Positions 1 through 12,570 of a DNA stretch of 64,000 nucleotides are shown one piece after another. The notes under the pieces are model-generated. The model did not search any database and was not told the origin of the DNA. It saw only the letters and a list, made by a program, of their open reading frames with translations. Source of the DNA: Eonycteris spelaea. Lineage: Eukaryota; Chordata; Mammalia; Chiroptera; Pteropodidae. Position numbers and translations under genes: made by a program. The stretch is taken from NCBI GenBank assembly GCA_003508835.1, contig PUFA01000143.1, positions 4,241,501-4,305,500 on the forward strand. Direction: 5' to 3'. How positions within the stretch are numbered: the stretch's first letter is position 1; the number at the start of each line of letters is the position of its first letter.

Positions 1-208
1 GATGTTTAAAGAAATTAGTTTGGGAAATCAAGTTATTTAAAATCTCTAGGATTCAGCTTTTTAACATTTCAGAGGGCCCATAGTTCCTGTTGCACCTGGA
101 AGCCAGCTATCAAATCCTTTGCCATCCATCAAGAAATATATTATTTATGTTATCTCTGGAATAACACACATTGAGGGCTCTGACACATGTTGGATAGTAA
201 TAAAAAAA

Positions 209-305
209 ATTGGCATTTAATGAATATTTACTCTATGCCAGATATTTTACTAAGAGTTTTATATATATATTTCATTATCTCCATAATGGACCTACAATGT
301 AGGCA
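209..305 (-). repeat. MIR SINE fragment
   Basis: Read on the minus strand this is an old MIR fragment. The plus strand shows the usual reverse-complement landmarks in order: a 'tttaatgaatatttactctatgccag' type block (lifecycle of the MIR 3' end), a degraded 'tttcattatctccataatgg' block and a final 'taggcag'. It abuts the poly(T) start of the L1 at 306. Divergence is high, as expected for a fossil family. Confidence 0.6.
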
Positions 306-2098
306 GTATTTTTTTAAAATTTATTATTTATTTTTCTTTCTTTAGAATTTAAAAATGTTTCAATTACAGTTGACATTTATTATATTAGGTTCAGTTATAC
401 AACATAGTGGCTAGACATTTATATAACTTATAAAGTGTCCCCCCAAAAGCCTAGTAGCCCCTGACACCATACATAATTATAATAATATTGACTCTAATTC
501 TCTATGCTGTATTACATCCCTGTGACTATTTTGGAACTGCCGATTTGTACGTTTTAATTCTTTCACCCTTCTCACACAGCCCACAATCTCCTCTGCCACC
601 ACACATTTGGCAACCATCAGTTTATTCTCTATATATGAGTTTGTTTTTGTTTTATAGATTCAACATGTAATTGAAATCATATGGTTTTGTCTTTTTTGAC
701 TTAGCATAATGCTGTCTAGGTTTATCTATGTTGTCATAAATGGTAAGATTTTATTCTTTATATGGCTAAGTAATATGCCATTGTATATATTTACCATAAC
801 TTTTTTTTATCTAATTGTCTATTGAGGGGTATTTAATTGCTTTCATATTTTCACTATTGTAAATAGTACTGCAGTGAATGTAGGATGCATAAAATCTTTA
901 CGAATTAGTGTTTTGATTTTCTTTGAGTAAATATACAGAAGTGGAATTGCTGGGTCAAAAGGTAGTTCATTTTTAATTTCTTGAGGAACCTTCAAACTAA
1001 TTTTCCATAATGGCTCTACCCAATTTGCAATCCCACAACAGTGTATGAGGGTTTTTCTTTACTCCATATCCTCACCAACACTGTTTCTTGATTTACTGAT
1101 GCCAGCCATTCTGACAGGTGTGAGGTGATATCTCATTGTGGTTTTACTATGCATATCACTGATGACTAGTAACATTGAGAATATTTTCATATGTCAATTG
1201 GTGATCTGCAATATCCTCTTTTGAGAAGTGTCTATTGAGGTCCTCTGTCCATTTTTTAATTGGATTTTTTTTTTTTACTATTGAGTTCTATGAGTTTTCT
1301 ATAAATTTTGGATAGTAATTCTTTATTGGATGTATCATTGGTGAATATCTTCTTTCATTCAGTAGGTTGTCTTTTTGTTTTGTTGATGGTTTTCTTCACT
1401 GTGCAAAATCTTTTATTTTTTTCTTTGTTTCTCTTGCCCGGGAAGACATATTCAAACAATTATTAAGAAAGAGCAATGCCAAAGAGTTTGCTACCTATGT
1501 TTTTTTTTTTTCTAGAAAGTTTATGGTTTTGGATCTTTCATTTAAGTCTTTCATCCATTTTGGGTTTATTCTTGTATATATGGGGGAGTTATGGGGCGGT
1601 GTGAAAAGGTGAAGGGATTAAGAAGTACAAATTGGCCAGTTCCAAATAGCCACAGGGATGTGAAGTACAGCATAGTGAATATAGTCAATAATATTATGGT
1701 ATAAGAAAGGTGGCACGATTTTATTTTTTTTTGCATGTATCTGTCCAGTTTTCCCAACACCATTTATTAAAGAAACTGTCCTTTACCCTATTTTATATTC
1801 TTTCTTTCTTTGTCATAGATTAAGTAACCATGTAGGATGGGTTTATTTCTGGACTTTCTATTCTGTTCCATTAACCTCTGTGTCTATTTTTATGCCAATT
1901 ACTATGCAGTTTTGATTACTATAGTCTTGTAGTATAGTTTGACACTGGGTAACACGATACCCCGGGTAAACATGGTACTCCTTTCTTAAGGTTGCCATGG
2001 CTATTGGGGGCACTTTGTGGTTCCATATAAATTTTAGGGTTATTTGTTCTAGTTCTGTGAAAAATGCTATTGTATTTTTTATAGGGAGTGCATTGAAC

Positions 2099-2126
2099 CT
2101 ATATATATATATATATATATATATAC
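2099..2126. repeat. (TA)n microsatellite
   Basis: A pure TA dinucleotide run of about 28 bases sits inside the ORF2 region of the first L1. It probably expanded after insertion, because the related L1 copies in this window lack it at this point. Confidence 0.9.
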
Positions 2127-4631
2127 ACCTTTGGGTAGAATAGACATTTTAACGATGTTAACTCTTTTTATTCATGAGCATGGTGTAGTTCTTCTACTTA
2201 TTTTGTATCTTTTTTAAAATTTCTTTCTTCAATGTCTTAAATTTTCCAAGTACAGGTCTTTTACCTCCCCAGTTAAAGTTATTCTGAGTTATTTTATTTT
2301 TTGATGCAGTTTTAAATGGAATTGTTTTCTTAATTTCTGTTTCTGGTAGTTCATTATTTGTTTATTGAAAATGCAACCAATTTGAATATTAATTTAGTAT
2401 TGTGCTATTTGTGCTGAATTCACTTATCAGTTCTAATAGGTTGTTTTTTTTTATTTTTTGTGTGACTCTTTAGTGTTCTCCCTATATAGTATTATGTCAT
2501 CTGCAAATAATGACAGTTTCATTTTTCCTTTTCAATTTGGATGCTTTTTATTTCTTTTTCTTCTCTGATTGCTATGGTCAGGACTCAATACTATTTTGAG
2601 TAGAAGTGGTGAAAGTGAACATTCTTGTCTTATTCCTGAGCTTGAGGAAATAGTTCTTAGCTTTTCACCATTTAATATGATGTGAGCTGTAGGTTTTCAT
2701 ACAGGCATTTATTATAATTGAGAAATGTTCTCTCTATTCCCACTTTACTGAGAGTTTTTATTATAAATGGATGCTGGATTTTTTCAAATGTGTATTCTGC
2801 ATCTGTTGATTTATCAATATAATTTTTATTGCTCATTTTGTTTATGTGGTGTATCATGTTAATTGATTTGCAATGTTAAACTAAACATGCATCCCAGAAA
2901 TAACTGCACTTGATCATGGTGTATGTATCTTTTTATGTATTACTGAATTCAATTTGTTAATGATTTTGTTGAGGATTTTTGTAATCGTATGTTTACCAGT
3001 GATATTGGGCCTCCTATAATTTGCTTTGTTGTAATGTCTTTTTCTGGGTTTGGAATCAAGGTAATATTCACTTTGCAAAATGAGCTTGAGAGACTTCTCT
3101 CTTCTTGAATATTTTTGGAATAGATTTGAGAAGAATAAATGTGATTTTTTTTGAATGTTTGGTAAAATTCACCTGTAAAGCCATCCAGTCCAGGACATTT
3201 GTTTATTTTGGGAGGCATTTTTTTTTATTACTTATCCAATTTTATAAGTAGTTTTTAGTCTGTTTAGATTTTCTGTTTCTTCTTGATTCAGTCCTGGGAG
3301 ATTGTATGTTTCTAGGAATATATTTATCTCCCGGGTCACCCAGTTTGTTTGGCACATTATTGAAGTGTTTTCTTATAATCCTTTGTAGTTCTGTGGTTGT
3401 CAGTTGTCACTTCTCCTGCTTTCATTTCTGATATTATTTATTTGGATCCTTTCTCTTTTTTTCTTGATAAATCTAATTAATGGTTCATTAATTTATTTTA
3501 TTTTTTTTTTTAAAAAACAGTACTTTCTTTCATTGATCTTTTTAACTGTGTTTTTTTAAAGACTATATTTTTATTTCGCTCTGATCTTATCTCTTTCTTG
3601 TACTCACTTTGTCCTTTTTTTGTCCTTTTTTTTCTAAGTTCCTTCAGGTGTAAAGTTAAGACTGAGTATTTGAGGATTTTTCTTGTTTCTGAGGTAGGCC
3701 TATATTGCTATGAATTTTCCTCTTAGAACTTCTTTGGCTAATATTCCTTGAATTTTGAGGTAAATTTGTTTTTGTTTTTCATTTTAATTCGTTTCAAAGG
3801 TATTTTTGATTTCTTTCTTTGATCTCATATTTAATCCATTCATTGTTTAGTAGTATGTTATTTAGTCTCCACATGTTTGTGTGTTTTTCAGTTTTCTTCT
3901 TGTAATTGATATTTAGTTTCATTTTATTGTGGTCAGAGAAGATGCTGATATGGGTATCAGTCTCCTTTAATTATTTAGACTGATTTTGTGCCCCGCGACA
4001 TGTAGTCTAATCCTGGAAAATGTTATTGCACACTTGAAAAGAATGTATATTCTGCTGCGCTCTGGGGTAAAATACATTAAAATCAATTAAGTCTAACTGA
4101 TCTAGATGTGTCATTAGGCCACTGTTTCCTTGATGATTTTCTGTCTAGAAGATCTATCCATTGATGTCAATGAAGTGTTAAAGTCTCCTACTATGACTAT
4201 ATATGTTAATCCTCTCTTTATGTACTCAATATTATACTCAATCCATATAGTCACAGCCATGTTGGTATGTGACTCTTTTTGTGGACTGATATTTTATTAT
4301 TATGTTGTCTTATTTGTCTCTTATTATCAATGCCTTTGGTTTTAAGAAGTCTATTTTGTCGATATAAGTATTCTACTCAGCTCTCTTTTTGTTTTCATTT
4401 GTATATAAATATATTTTTCTCATTTTACTTTCAGTCTGTATGTACCTTTTGATCTAAAGTAAGTCAACTATAGGCAGCATAGGCATGGGTGGTGTTTTAT
4501 TATTAATTCAGCTCACTCTCTGTCTTTGTTTGCTGGCATTTTATTCACATACATTGTAAAGTAATTATTGATAGGTATATGGTTTATTGCTATTGTTATT
4601 ATCATATATGATATTTTTTTCTTTTTTAGGG

Positions 4632-4641
4632 TTTATTTTGT
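4632..4641. repeat. Left target-site duplication of nested L1
   Basis: The ten bases TTTATTTTGT occur here and again at 9461-9470, just outside the two ends of the inserted L1. The outer L1 is continuous if one copy and the insert are removed. Ten bases in AT-rich DNA is modest evidence, but position at both ends makes it convincing. Confidence 0.6.
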
Positions 4642-7600
4642 AAAATTAATTAATTAATTATTTATTTTGATGAATTGGTTATGAAATGCAATAAGTTTCA
4701 GCTGTACACTTAAAATAAGTAAGGCTATATATAATATATAATATAGTATATGTAACACAGTGTGTACATCTCCTATAGTTAGAATTTCTTTCTGTCACCA
4801 CGTATTTGACCCTTTTACCTCATCTACCTCTGAAACCACTAGTCTTTTGTCCATGTCTATTGAGTCTCTGTTTTTTGTTTGTCCTGTTTGCTTGTTGCTT
4901 TTAGGTTTATATCCCACATATAAGTGATATCATGATTTTCAACTTTTCTGTCTGGCTTATTTTGCTTTCGCATGATTATCTCGAGGTCCATCCATGTTGT
5001 CACAAATAGCATATTTTATCTCTTCTTATGGCTGGGAAATATTCCATTGTATATATACCATAGCTTCTTTATCCAATCATCTATCGTAAGACACTTCAGT
5101 TGCTTCCATGTCCTGGCCACTGTAATAATTTCTATGAACATTGGTGTGCGAATATATTTTCAGGTATTGAGTTTTCAAGTCTTTGGGGTAAATACCCAGT
5201 AGAGGGATTGCTGGATCATATGGTAGATCAATTCTTAGTTTTTTGAGGAACCTCCGTATTGTTTTCCATAGTGCTGTACCAATTTGCAATCCCACCAGCA
5301 GTGTATGAGGGTTCCTTTTTTCTCTGCATCCTCTCCAACATTTTATTATTAATCCTGTTGATTATAGCTATTCTACCAGGTTTGAGATGGTATCTCATGG
5401 TGATATTAGTTGCACTTCCTTAATAGCTAGTGATTATGAGCATCTTTTTTATATGTGTTGGCCATTTGTATGTCCTCTAGGGAGAAGTGTCTGTTCAGAT
5501 CCTCTCCCCACTTTTTAATTGGATTATTTTTTGTTGTTTGTTGTTGTTGTTGCTATTGAGTCATAAGTTCTTTGAATATTTTGGATATTAGGCCTTTATC
5601 AGAGGCATTGCTTGCAAATATATTTTCCATTTGGATCATTGTCTCTTTACCTTGTTTATGGTTTCTTTTCCTGCACAAAAGCTTTTTAGTTTGATGCAAT
5701 CCCATTCATTTATTTTTGCTTTTATTCCCTTGCCCTTGAGGTCAAATTAATAAAATCCTCTTTAAGTCCAGGTCCTTGAGTTTTGTTCCTGTTTTTTCTT
5801 CTATGCATTTTATTGTTTCAGGTTATATTCAGGTCCTTAATCCATTTTGAGTTAATTTTGGTGTGTGGTGATAGACACAGTCTAGTTTCATTCTTTTGCA
5901 GGTGGCTTTCCAGTTTTCCCAGCACCATTTATTGAAGAGGCTTTCCTTTCTCCACTGTATGTTTTTGGCTTTTTTGTTGAAAATTATTTGCCCATATAAA
6001 TATGGGTTTACTTCTGGACTCTCGATTCTGTTCCACTGGTCTGTGTGTCTGTTTTCTGCCAATAATGCCATTTTGATTACTGTCGCTTTGTAGTATAATT
6101 TGAAGTGGGCAGAGTGATGCCTCCAGCCTCGTTCTTTTTCTCAGGATGGCTTTGGCAATTTGGGGTCTTTTGTGCTTCCATACAAATCTGATGATTTTTT
6201 TGTTCTATTTCTTTAAAAATGCCATGAGATTTTGATGGGGATTGCATTAAATCTGTATAATGCTTTAGGTAATATGGTCATTTTAACTATATTGATTCTT
6301 CCAATCCAAGAACAGGAATATCTTTCCATTTCTTTGTATCTTCTTCAATTTCTTTTAATAGGGTCTTATAGTTTTCATTATATAGGTCTTCACATGTTTT
6401 GTTAAATTTATTCCTAGGTATTTTATTTTTTTTTGTTGCAATTGCAAAAGGAATTATTTTTTCCACTTCTTTTCTGACACTTCATTATTAGAGTATAGGA
6501 ATGCTATGGATTTTTGAACATTGATTTTGTATCCAGACTTTACTGTTTTGCTTATTGTTTCTAGTAGTGTTCTTGTGGAGTCTTTAGGGTTTTCTATATA
6601 GAGAATCATGTCATCTGCAAATAGTGACAGTTTGACTTCTTCGTTTCCTATTTGGATGCTTTTATTTTTCTCTTGCTGATTGCACTCTCTAGGACCTCCA
6701 ATGTTATATTGAACAGCAGTGGTGAAAGTGGATAGCTTTGCCTTGTTCCTGATCTTAGGGTGGGGTTTTAGTATTTAACCATTAATTGTAATGTTGGCTG
6801 AAGGTTTGCCATATATAGCCTTTATTATTTTAAGGTACTTCCTTCCATACTGATTTTGTTAAGTGTTTTGATCACAAAAGTATGCTATATCTTGACGAAG
6901 GGTTCTTCTGTATCTATTGATATGATCATATGACTCTTATTTTTTAATTTGGTTAGTTGGTGCATCACATTAATTGATTTGCATATGTTGAACCATCCCT
7001 GTGCCTGTGATGAAGATTACTTGATGGTGGTTTATAATCTTTTTAATATGTTGCTGTATTTGGTTGGTTGGTATCTTATTTAGGATTTTTGCATTTGTTC
7101 AGGAGAGATATAGGTCTGTAGCTTTTCTTTTCTGTGTTATTTTTACCACGTTTTGTTATCAGGGTAATATTTGCCGCCTAAAATGAATTGGAAAGTATTT
7201 CCTCTTCTTTGGACTTTTTGGAATAGTTTGAAGAGATAGATATTAAGTCTTCTTTGAATATTTGGTAGAATTCATTGGTGGAGCCCTCTGGTTCTGGACT
7301 TTTACTTTTTGGTAGGATTTTGATGATTTTTTTTTTTCATTTCCATATTCTTGATTGTGGGGTTTTTTTTGGGTTTTTTGTTTTTGTTTTTTTGTTTTTT
7401 GTTGTTTGTTTTTTTTTTTTTTTAGATTTTCCAGATCTTCTTAATTCGGTCTAGCAAGTTTGTGTTTTTCTAAGTACTGGTCCATTTCTTTTAGGTATTC
7501 AAAATTTGGTGTTATATACTTTTTCATGGTATTCTTGTGTGATCCTCTGTATTTCTGTGGTGTCTGTAATAATAGCGCCTCTTTCATCCCTGATTTATTT

Positions 7601-9460
7601 TTTTTTCTTTTTTCTTTAGTGTGTCTAGCCAGGGTTTGTTAATTTTATTAACCTTCTCGAAGAACCAGCTCTTTGTTCCATTTATTTCTTCTATTGTTTT
7701 TTTTTTGTTTGTTTTGTTTTCAATTTCATTTATTCTGCTCTCATGTTGATTATTTCTTTTCTTCTGCTGACTTTAGGCTTCATTTTTTCTTCCTTTTCTA
7801 GTTTTTTAAGATGAAGCATTAGGTTGTTTATTTGGGCTCATTCTGTTTTTGGAGGTAGGCTTGTAATGATATGAACTTTCCTCTTATGACCACTTCTGCC
7901 GTGTCCCAAAAAGCTTTGATATTGTTGTACTATCATTATCATTTCATTTCTATGTATTTCTTGATCTCTCTTTTTATTTCTTCTCTGACCCAGTTATTCT
8001 CAGTAGTATGTTGTTCAATCCCATATATTTGTTATTCCTTCCATTTCTTTTTACAGTTGACCTCTAGTTTTAAAGTATTATGATCAGAGAATATGGTCGG
8101 TATGATTTCAACTCTCATATTTATTGAGGCTCTCTTTGTATCCCAGTAAGTGGTCAATTCTTGAGAAATGTTTCATATGCACTAGAGAAAATGTATAAGC
8201 TGCTTTTTTGGGAAGGAAGGTTTCTGTAAATGTCGATTATGTCCAGTTGATCTAATTATTAATTTTAAGGATGTGATTTTCCTTATTGATTTTTCTATTT
8301 GGATGATCTGTCCATAGCCAAATGGGGTATTAGTCGTCGTACTATATGAGTGTTTTGGTCTGTTTCTTTCTTTAGTTCTGTTAGTAATTGTTTATGTATT
8401 ATCTGGCTCCTGATTGGGAGCATAAATATCAATAAGTGTTATGTCTTTCTTGGTGTATATAGATCTGCAATTGTTTTTTGCTTGTGTTTGGCTTGGAGGC
8501 ACTTGGAAGAGGCTACACTGTTAACTGAAGACAGCTGCCCACTGGTGCCATTTTTGGGACCCTTTGGTGGGCACTATGATGTGAGCTGAGACCAGCTGAC
8601 ACTTATATACAGGCCCGTGGCCATTTAGTTAGAGCTGTGTTACAGGACTCTGCTTTTGCGAAGCTTGGGGCTACTTATAAGAGTTACAATATTAGTTGAG
8701 ACTAGTCACTTTTTGTGCTGGGTTTGGGCCATTTGGCAGAAGCTGCGATGCACTATGAGGCTAGGCACTGTTGGTTTGGTGTTTGTGGATTTTGAGAGAG
8801 TCTGCAGCGTAAGGTGAGCACAGCTGCCACTTATGTGGTTTTTGCAGACCTTTAGCTCAACAAAGGAAGCAATGGCACTTGCCAGGAAGTGCCATCCCAG
8901 AAAGTTACCCTGATCCCTGCCCCTTCAGCCCTCACCCTGAAGTTAGTCAATTTAGCCTCCCACATATGCTTCTGGTTTTATCGAGCTGCTGACCTTATGT
9001 AGAGCTTAAGGCAAGTGAGTTTGTGAGCAAGTGATTCAGTTCATGGGCCCTTTAAGAGCGAACAGCACCTCACTCTCTAGCAGCCCTTTGTCTTTCTCTA
9101 ATGAAATCCCTGCTGTTTTCGAGAGCCAGAAAAACACCAGGACTCCTCTTCTTGGCACTGGTGCTCTGGGCTTTGAGTATCCCTCATATCTCAGGGAGTC
9201 CTTTGCAGCTGAGATATCCCTCCAGTTTCTTAATCACCACACTGTGGGTGTGGGACCTGCCTGGTCTGGTCTCAGACTTCCTACCAGTCTCTACTTGACT
9301 TCTTTTTTATATCCTTAGTTATGTAAATTATGTCTAGCTTTGTCTTCAGGTGGTTTTCAATGATGGTTAGTCTATAAGTTAGTTGTAATTTTTACATGTT
9401 CACGGACAGAAGCAAGCACAGAGTTTACCTACACTGTCATCTTGACTGAAAGTCTGCATA
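4642..9460 (-). mobile_element. L1 inserted into older L1; chimeric or internally deleted
   Basis: This minus-strand L1 is nested in the element spanning 306-11535. From the A-rich 3' end it shows a 3'UTR (4642-4960) and an ORF2 C-terminal domain with the residues [20 protein letters not shown] near 5220-5290. Next come a [17 protein letters not shown] block near 5980-6060 and the RT FADD motif at 6610-6621. At about 8460 it jumps from the early ORF2 region straight into a GC-richer 5'UTR-like segment that runs to 9455, so ORF1 and the start of ORF2 are missing. The 5'UTR segment resembles that of the L1 at 50200-53335 more than that of the plus-strand L1. Reading frames are broken throughout. 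Confidence 0.82.
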
Positions 9461-9470
9461 TTTATTTTGT
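9461..9470. repeat. Right target-site duplication of nested L1
   Basis: This is the second copy of TTTATTTTGT, matching 4632-4641. It follows the L1 5' end landmark (minus-strand 'cagtcaagatgacag' near 9435-9449), where an L1 insert should stop. Confidence 0.6.
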
Positions 9471-11535
9471 GTTGTGTATATCCTTAATTTATTACAGTAG
9501 TTACACGTGCTATTACGACTTTTGTGTTTAACCTTTTTACTAACTTCATAGTTGGTTGAACCACTACATTTCCTAAATATTTGCTTTCATCTATGGGATT
9601 TTTTTTAATTTTGATTTTTCAATTAGACATTCAATATATATTTTATATTAATTTCAGGTGTACAGCATAGTGGTTAGATATTAATATACTTTCTATGTTT
9701 TTTATTTTTAGTTTTGTCTTTTCTACTTAAAGAAATCTCTAACATTTCTTATAATGACTGTTTAATGGTAATAAACTCCTTTAGCTTTTGTTTATCTGAA
9801 AAACTCTTTTGATTCTGAGTAATAAACTCTACTGCATAGACTATTCTTGGTTGTAGGTTTTCTCTTTCATCACTTTGAATATATAGTGCCATTTTCTTCT
9901 GCTGCAAATATTCTGCTGAAAAACCAGCTTATAGTCATATGACGTATCACCTATACAGAACTAGCTGCTTTTCTCTTCCTGCATTTGAGATTCTCTTTTA
10001 CTTTAACTTTACGGCATTTTAATTATAATGTTTCTTATTTGGGGCCTTTGTTGGTTCAATATTTTTGGGACTCTGTGCTTCTTGTACTTGAATATATATT
10101 TCCTTTACTAGGTTAGGATTTTCAGCCATTATTTCTTCAAATAGTTTTTTTTTCTCTTCTGCTTCTGGGACCCCTCTGATTTGGGTGTTGGTATGCTTGA
10201 TATTGTCCAAGAGATCCTTTAAACTATTCTTATTTTAAATTATTTTTTCTTCCTGATTAGGTGGCTTCCATCACCTTGTCTTCAAGCTTGCTGTATCATT
10301 CTTCTGCCTCAAATAATCTGTTATTGATTTCCTGTAGCATATTTTTAATTTCATTTGTTGCATTTTACAGTTTTAATTGGTACTTTTTAATATTTGCTCT
10401 TTGTTATTGTTCTGAGTTTATATATTATTCTCCTAAGTTCATTGAGCACTTTTACAACCAATATTTTTGAATTCTTTATCTGGTATATTGCTTGCCACTA
10501 TTTTCTTTCATTTAGTTTTTTCCCCTGGGGCTTAGTTCTGTTTTTGTTTGGAACATATTTCACTCTCTCATCATTTTGTGTCTCTTTCTGTGTTGTGTTT
10601 CTATAAATTAGGCAAAATAGCAACTTCTCCTGGTTTTTAAAATATTGATCTCATGTAAGAGCTTACCTTTGTAGACTTCATGTCTTTTTTCAGGACAGCT
10701 GGAACAGGATATGGAGCAGGCATGGGCTGCAGTGAGACACAGGCACAAGTCACAGTGGGGCTATTTTGGCAGCCCAGTTGCAACTGTAGCTGGAATGAGC
10801 TGAGGCTATATGGAGCCAAGCCATGCCATCTCCAGAGCTGGAACTACAACTTGCATTGTGTGTGAAATGTACCAGGGACAAGTTTGCAACCAAATGAGAG
10901 CTGTAGTTAGAGTAGCCATGGACCATGGGTGTTCAGGGTAAGCTGTGCTGGGGGCCTGGAACTATGGCTGGTTGGGCATAAACCATGGATAGTCCTTGGG
11001 AGCAAAGCCATGGAGCTAATGTGAGCCTGGAATGCACTGTGATGGCCTTGGTCAGCTAGTTAGAGTGCCTGGATTATGTTCCTGCCTCTGTGGCCAAGGT
11101 AGAGGGGAGCACAAACAAATGGGGCTCTTCATTGCCTCTGACACTGGAAGGAATTTTTGCAGCTCCCACCTATGGAAATGCCTAGCATTAGATTTCCCTT
11201 CTTATATCATCTATATGCCCTTTGCTTTTTTTTTTTTTTTTTTGCTGTGCCCAGGGTGGGTGAGTCTGTGCTCAGGCTCTTCAGTGATTCCTCCCTACAG
11301 CAGGGTTGATGCATAGAGGTTAGGGTTCCTATAATATCGTATCTCAAATATCCTACTTGTTTTCTATGTGGTCTCTCTTTTTGTGTTACAGAAGCTATTT
11401 AAGCCCTCAGTTCTTCTTCAGGGAGAATTGCTTTGTCAGCAGGTGTGGATTTGACATGTTTGTGGGAGGGAGTGATTCAACGTCTTCCTATGCTGCCATC
11501 CTGGACCAGAAATTTTTGACTTCTAACTCTGGATC
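9471..11535 (-). mobile_element. L1, 5' part (ORF2 start, ORF1, 5'UTR), continuation of 306-4641
   Basis: This resumes the outer L1 after the nested insertion. ORF1 sequence is clear on the minus strand near 10019-10210, with residues IRGVPEAEEK and EIMAENPNLVKEIYIQVQEAQSPKNIEPTKA, the RRM and C-terminal part of ORF1p. A short segment near 9610-9700 looks like a piece of L1 3'UTR lodged in it. From about 10640 to 11530 the sequence becomes GC-richer, as in an L1 5'UTR. All frames are disrupted. Confidence 0.78.
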
Positions 11536-11757
11536 CTAGGTGCATAATATGATACAAAGCAGATACTAAGTAATTTATGCAACTAAAAGACCACATAAAA
11601 AACAGACATTCTGCAGCAGCTCTGATTCATGATACACTTGTAAGCCCCTAAGAGTGCTATTAAATGGAAGTGCTTTCCTGCAAAATAAACCAAGAAAATT
11701 TATAAAATTAATAATAGTTAAGCAAGATTGATGAATGCAAGACCAATACATGGAGAT
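11536..11757. other. Short non-repetitive gap
   Basis: About 220 bases between the end of the minus-strand L1 and the start of the plus-strand L1. I see no gene or known repeat here. It is the preserved left flank of the plus-strand L1. Confidence 0.4.
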
Positions 11758-11929
11758 TTAGTGGAAACAGGGTGGAGTAAGAGACGTCCCTAGATCTCTC
11801 CCTTGAAACAATAAGCCGAACATCTAAAACTCAATAAAAACACCCAAACTGCACACCAGCACATCTGAGTGTGGGATCTGCATATAAGAGCTACCACAGG
11901 TCAGAATCCCGGTGTCAGGTGGTGGACTG

Positions 11930-12570
11930 GAGTAATAAAGAAGCTGCATATTGCAGCTGCTGGAGCTCCCTGTAGGAGGAGGGAGAGAGGTGAAGGCACA
12001 GTGACTTTCCTGAACAACCCTGCCTCAAAGTACGTGGGCTTGTAACAGCTGAGCAGAGGGCCTAGTCATCAGGGTGGAAAGCTGAGAAGCAGGGCAGGAC
12101 CACAGAGAAACAACAGCTGATTTTTACTTGCCCTGGTTGCAAAAACCGAGGCTGAGCCACAGCCCCCAATCCCAACCCAGAAGGCCCCTCCCCCCATTCC
12201 CTCTGAGATTGATCACCAAAGAGCCCCAGGAAAATTTGAGCAAATGCTGCCAAGACTGAAGCTACCTCTTGCAGCCTCTGGAGCAACCTGCAGGAGAAGG
12301 AGGAGGGGAGAAGAAACACAGAACTCTCTAGTGGCAAGTTCCCTGAACGCTCTGCCTTGGAAGGCTGTGAGTTTGGGCCTGCTGGCTGCAGGGAACAGTC
12401 ATCAGGCAGAAAGCAGAGAAGCGGGGCAGGACGCAGAGGAACAGCAGTTGATTTTTGCTGGTGGAGGTTGCAAAACTGAGTCTGAGCCACAGCCACCCTG
12501 AAGGCCTCTTCCCCAAACCCTCCAAGACCATGGAGCCCAGGGGAATCTGAGTAAATGCCACCTAAACTGC
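11930..12570 (+). repeat. Tandem units in L1 5'UTR (period about 333 bp)
   Basis: The L1 promoter region is made of two similar units. Matching landmarks are 'agtcatcagg' at 12064 and 12397, 'agctgatttttacttg' against 'agttgatttttgctgg', and 'gctgagccacagcc' against 'tctgagccacagcc'. The offset is about 333 bases. Monomeric promoters are known from other mammalian L1s such as mouse. The unit count here is only two. Confidence 0.75.
12062..12496 (-). other. 144-codon antisense ORF across the L1 5'UTR units
   Basis: An open frame begins at ATG near 12496 on the minus strand and runs 144 codons to about 12062, antisense to the L1. It spans both promoter units, and the peptide shows the duplication: FSAFCLMT-like and FSAFHPDD-like segments follow similar Cys/Phe-rich stretches in the two unit frames. 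Primate L1s carry an unrelated antisense ORF (ORF0) in the same position. I do not claim this one is translated; GC-richer DNA with few stops may explain it. Confidence 0.3.

Larger units (their letters stand above)
306..4641 (-). mobile_element. L1, 3' part (3'UTR and most of ORF2), disrupted
   Basis: This is the 3' portion of an L1 retrotransposon on the minus strand. It opens with a T-rich 3' end and the bat-like 3'UTR block near 355-480, then runs backwards through ORF2. The reverse transcriptase catalytic motif FADD lies at 2496-2507 (minus strand), and the RT motif with the KCPGLDGFTGEFYQ residues lies near 3150-3200. The frame is broken by many stops, so no piece exceeds about 90 residues. 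The element is interrupted at 4641 by a younger L1 and resumes at 9471. It is non-functional. Confidence 0.88.

Noticed and set aside
12244..12501. 85-codon plus-strand ORF as a small gene
   Set aside because: It lies wholly in the L1 5'UTR units and shows no homology or independent start signal.
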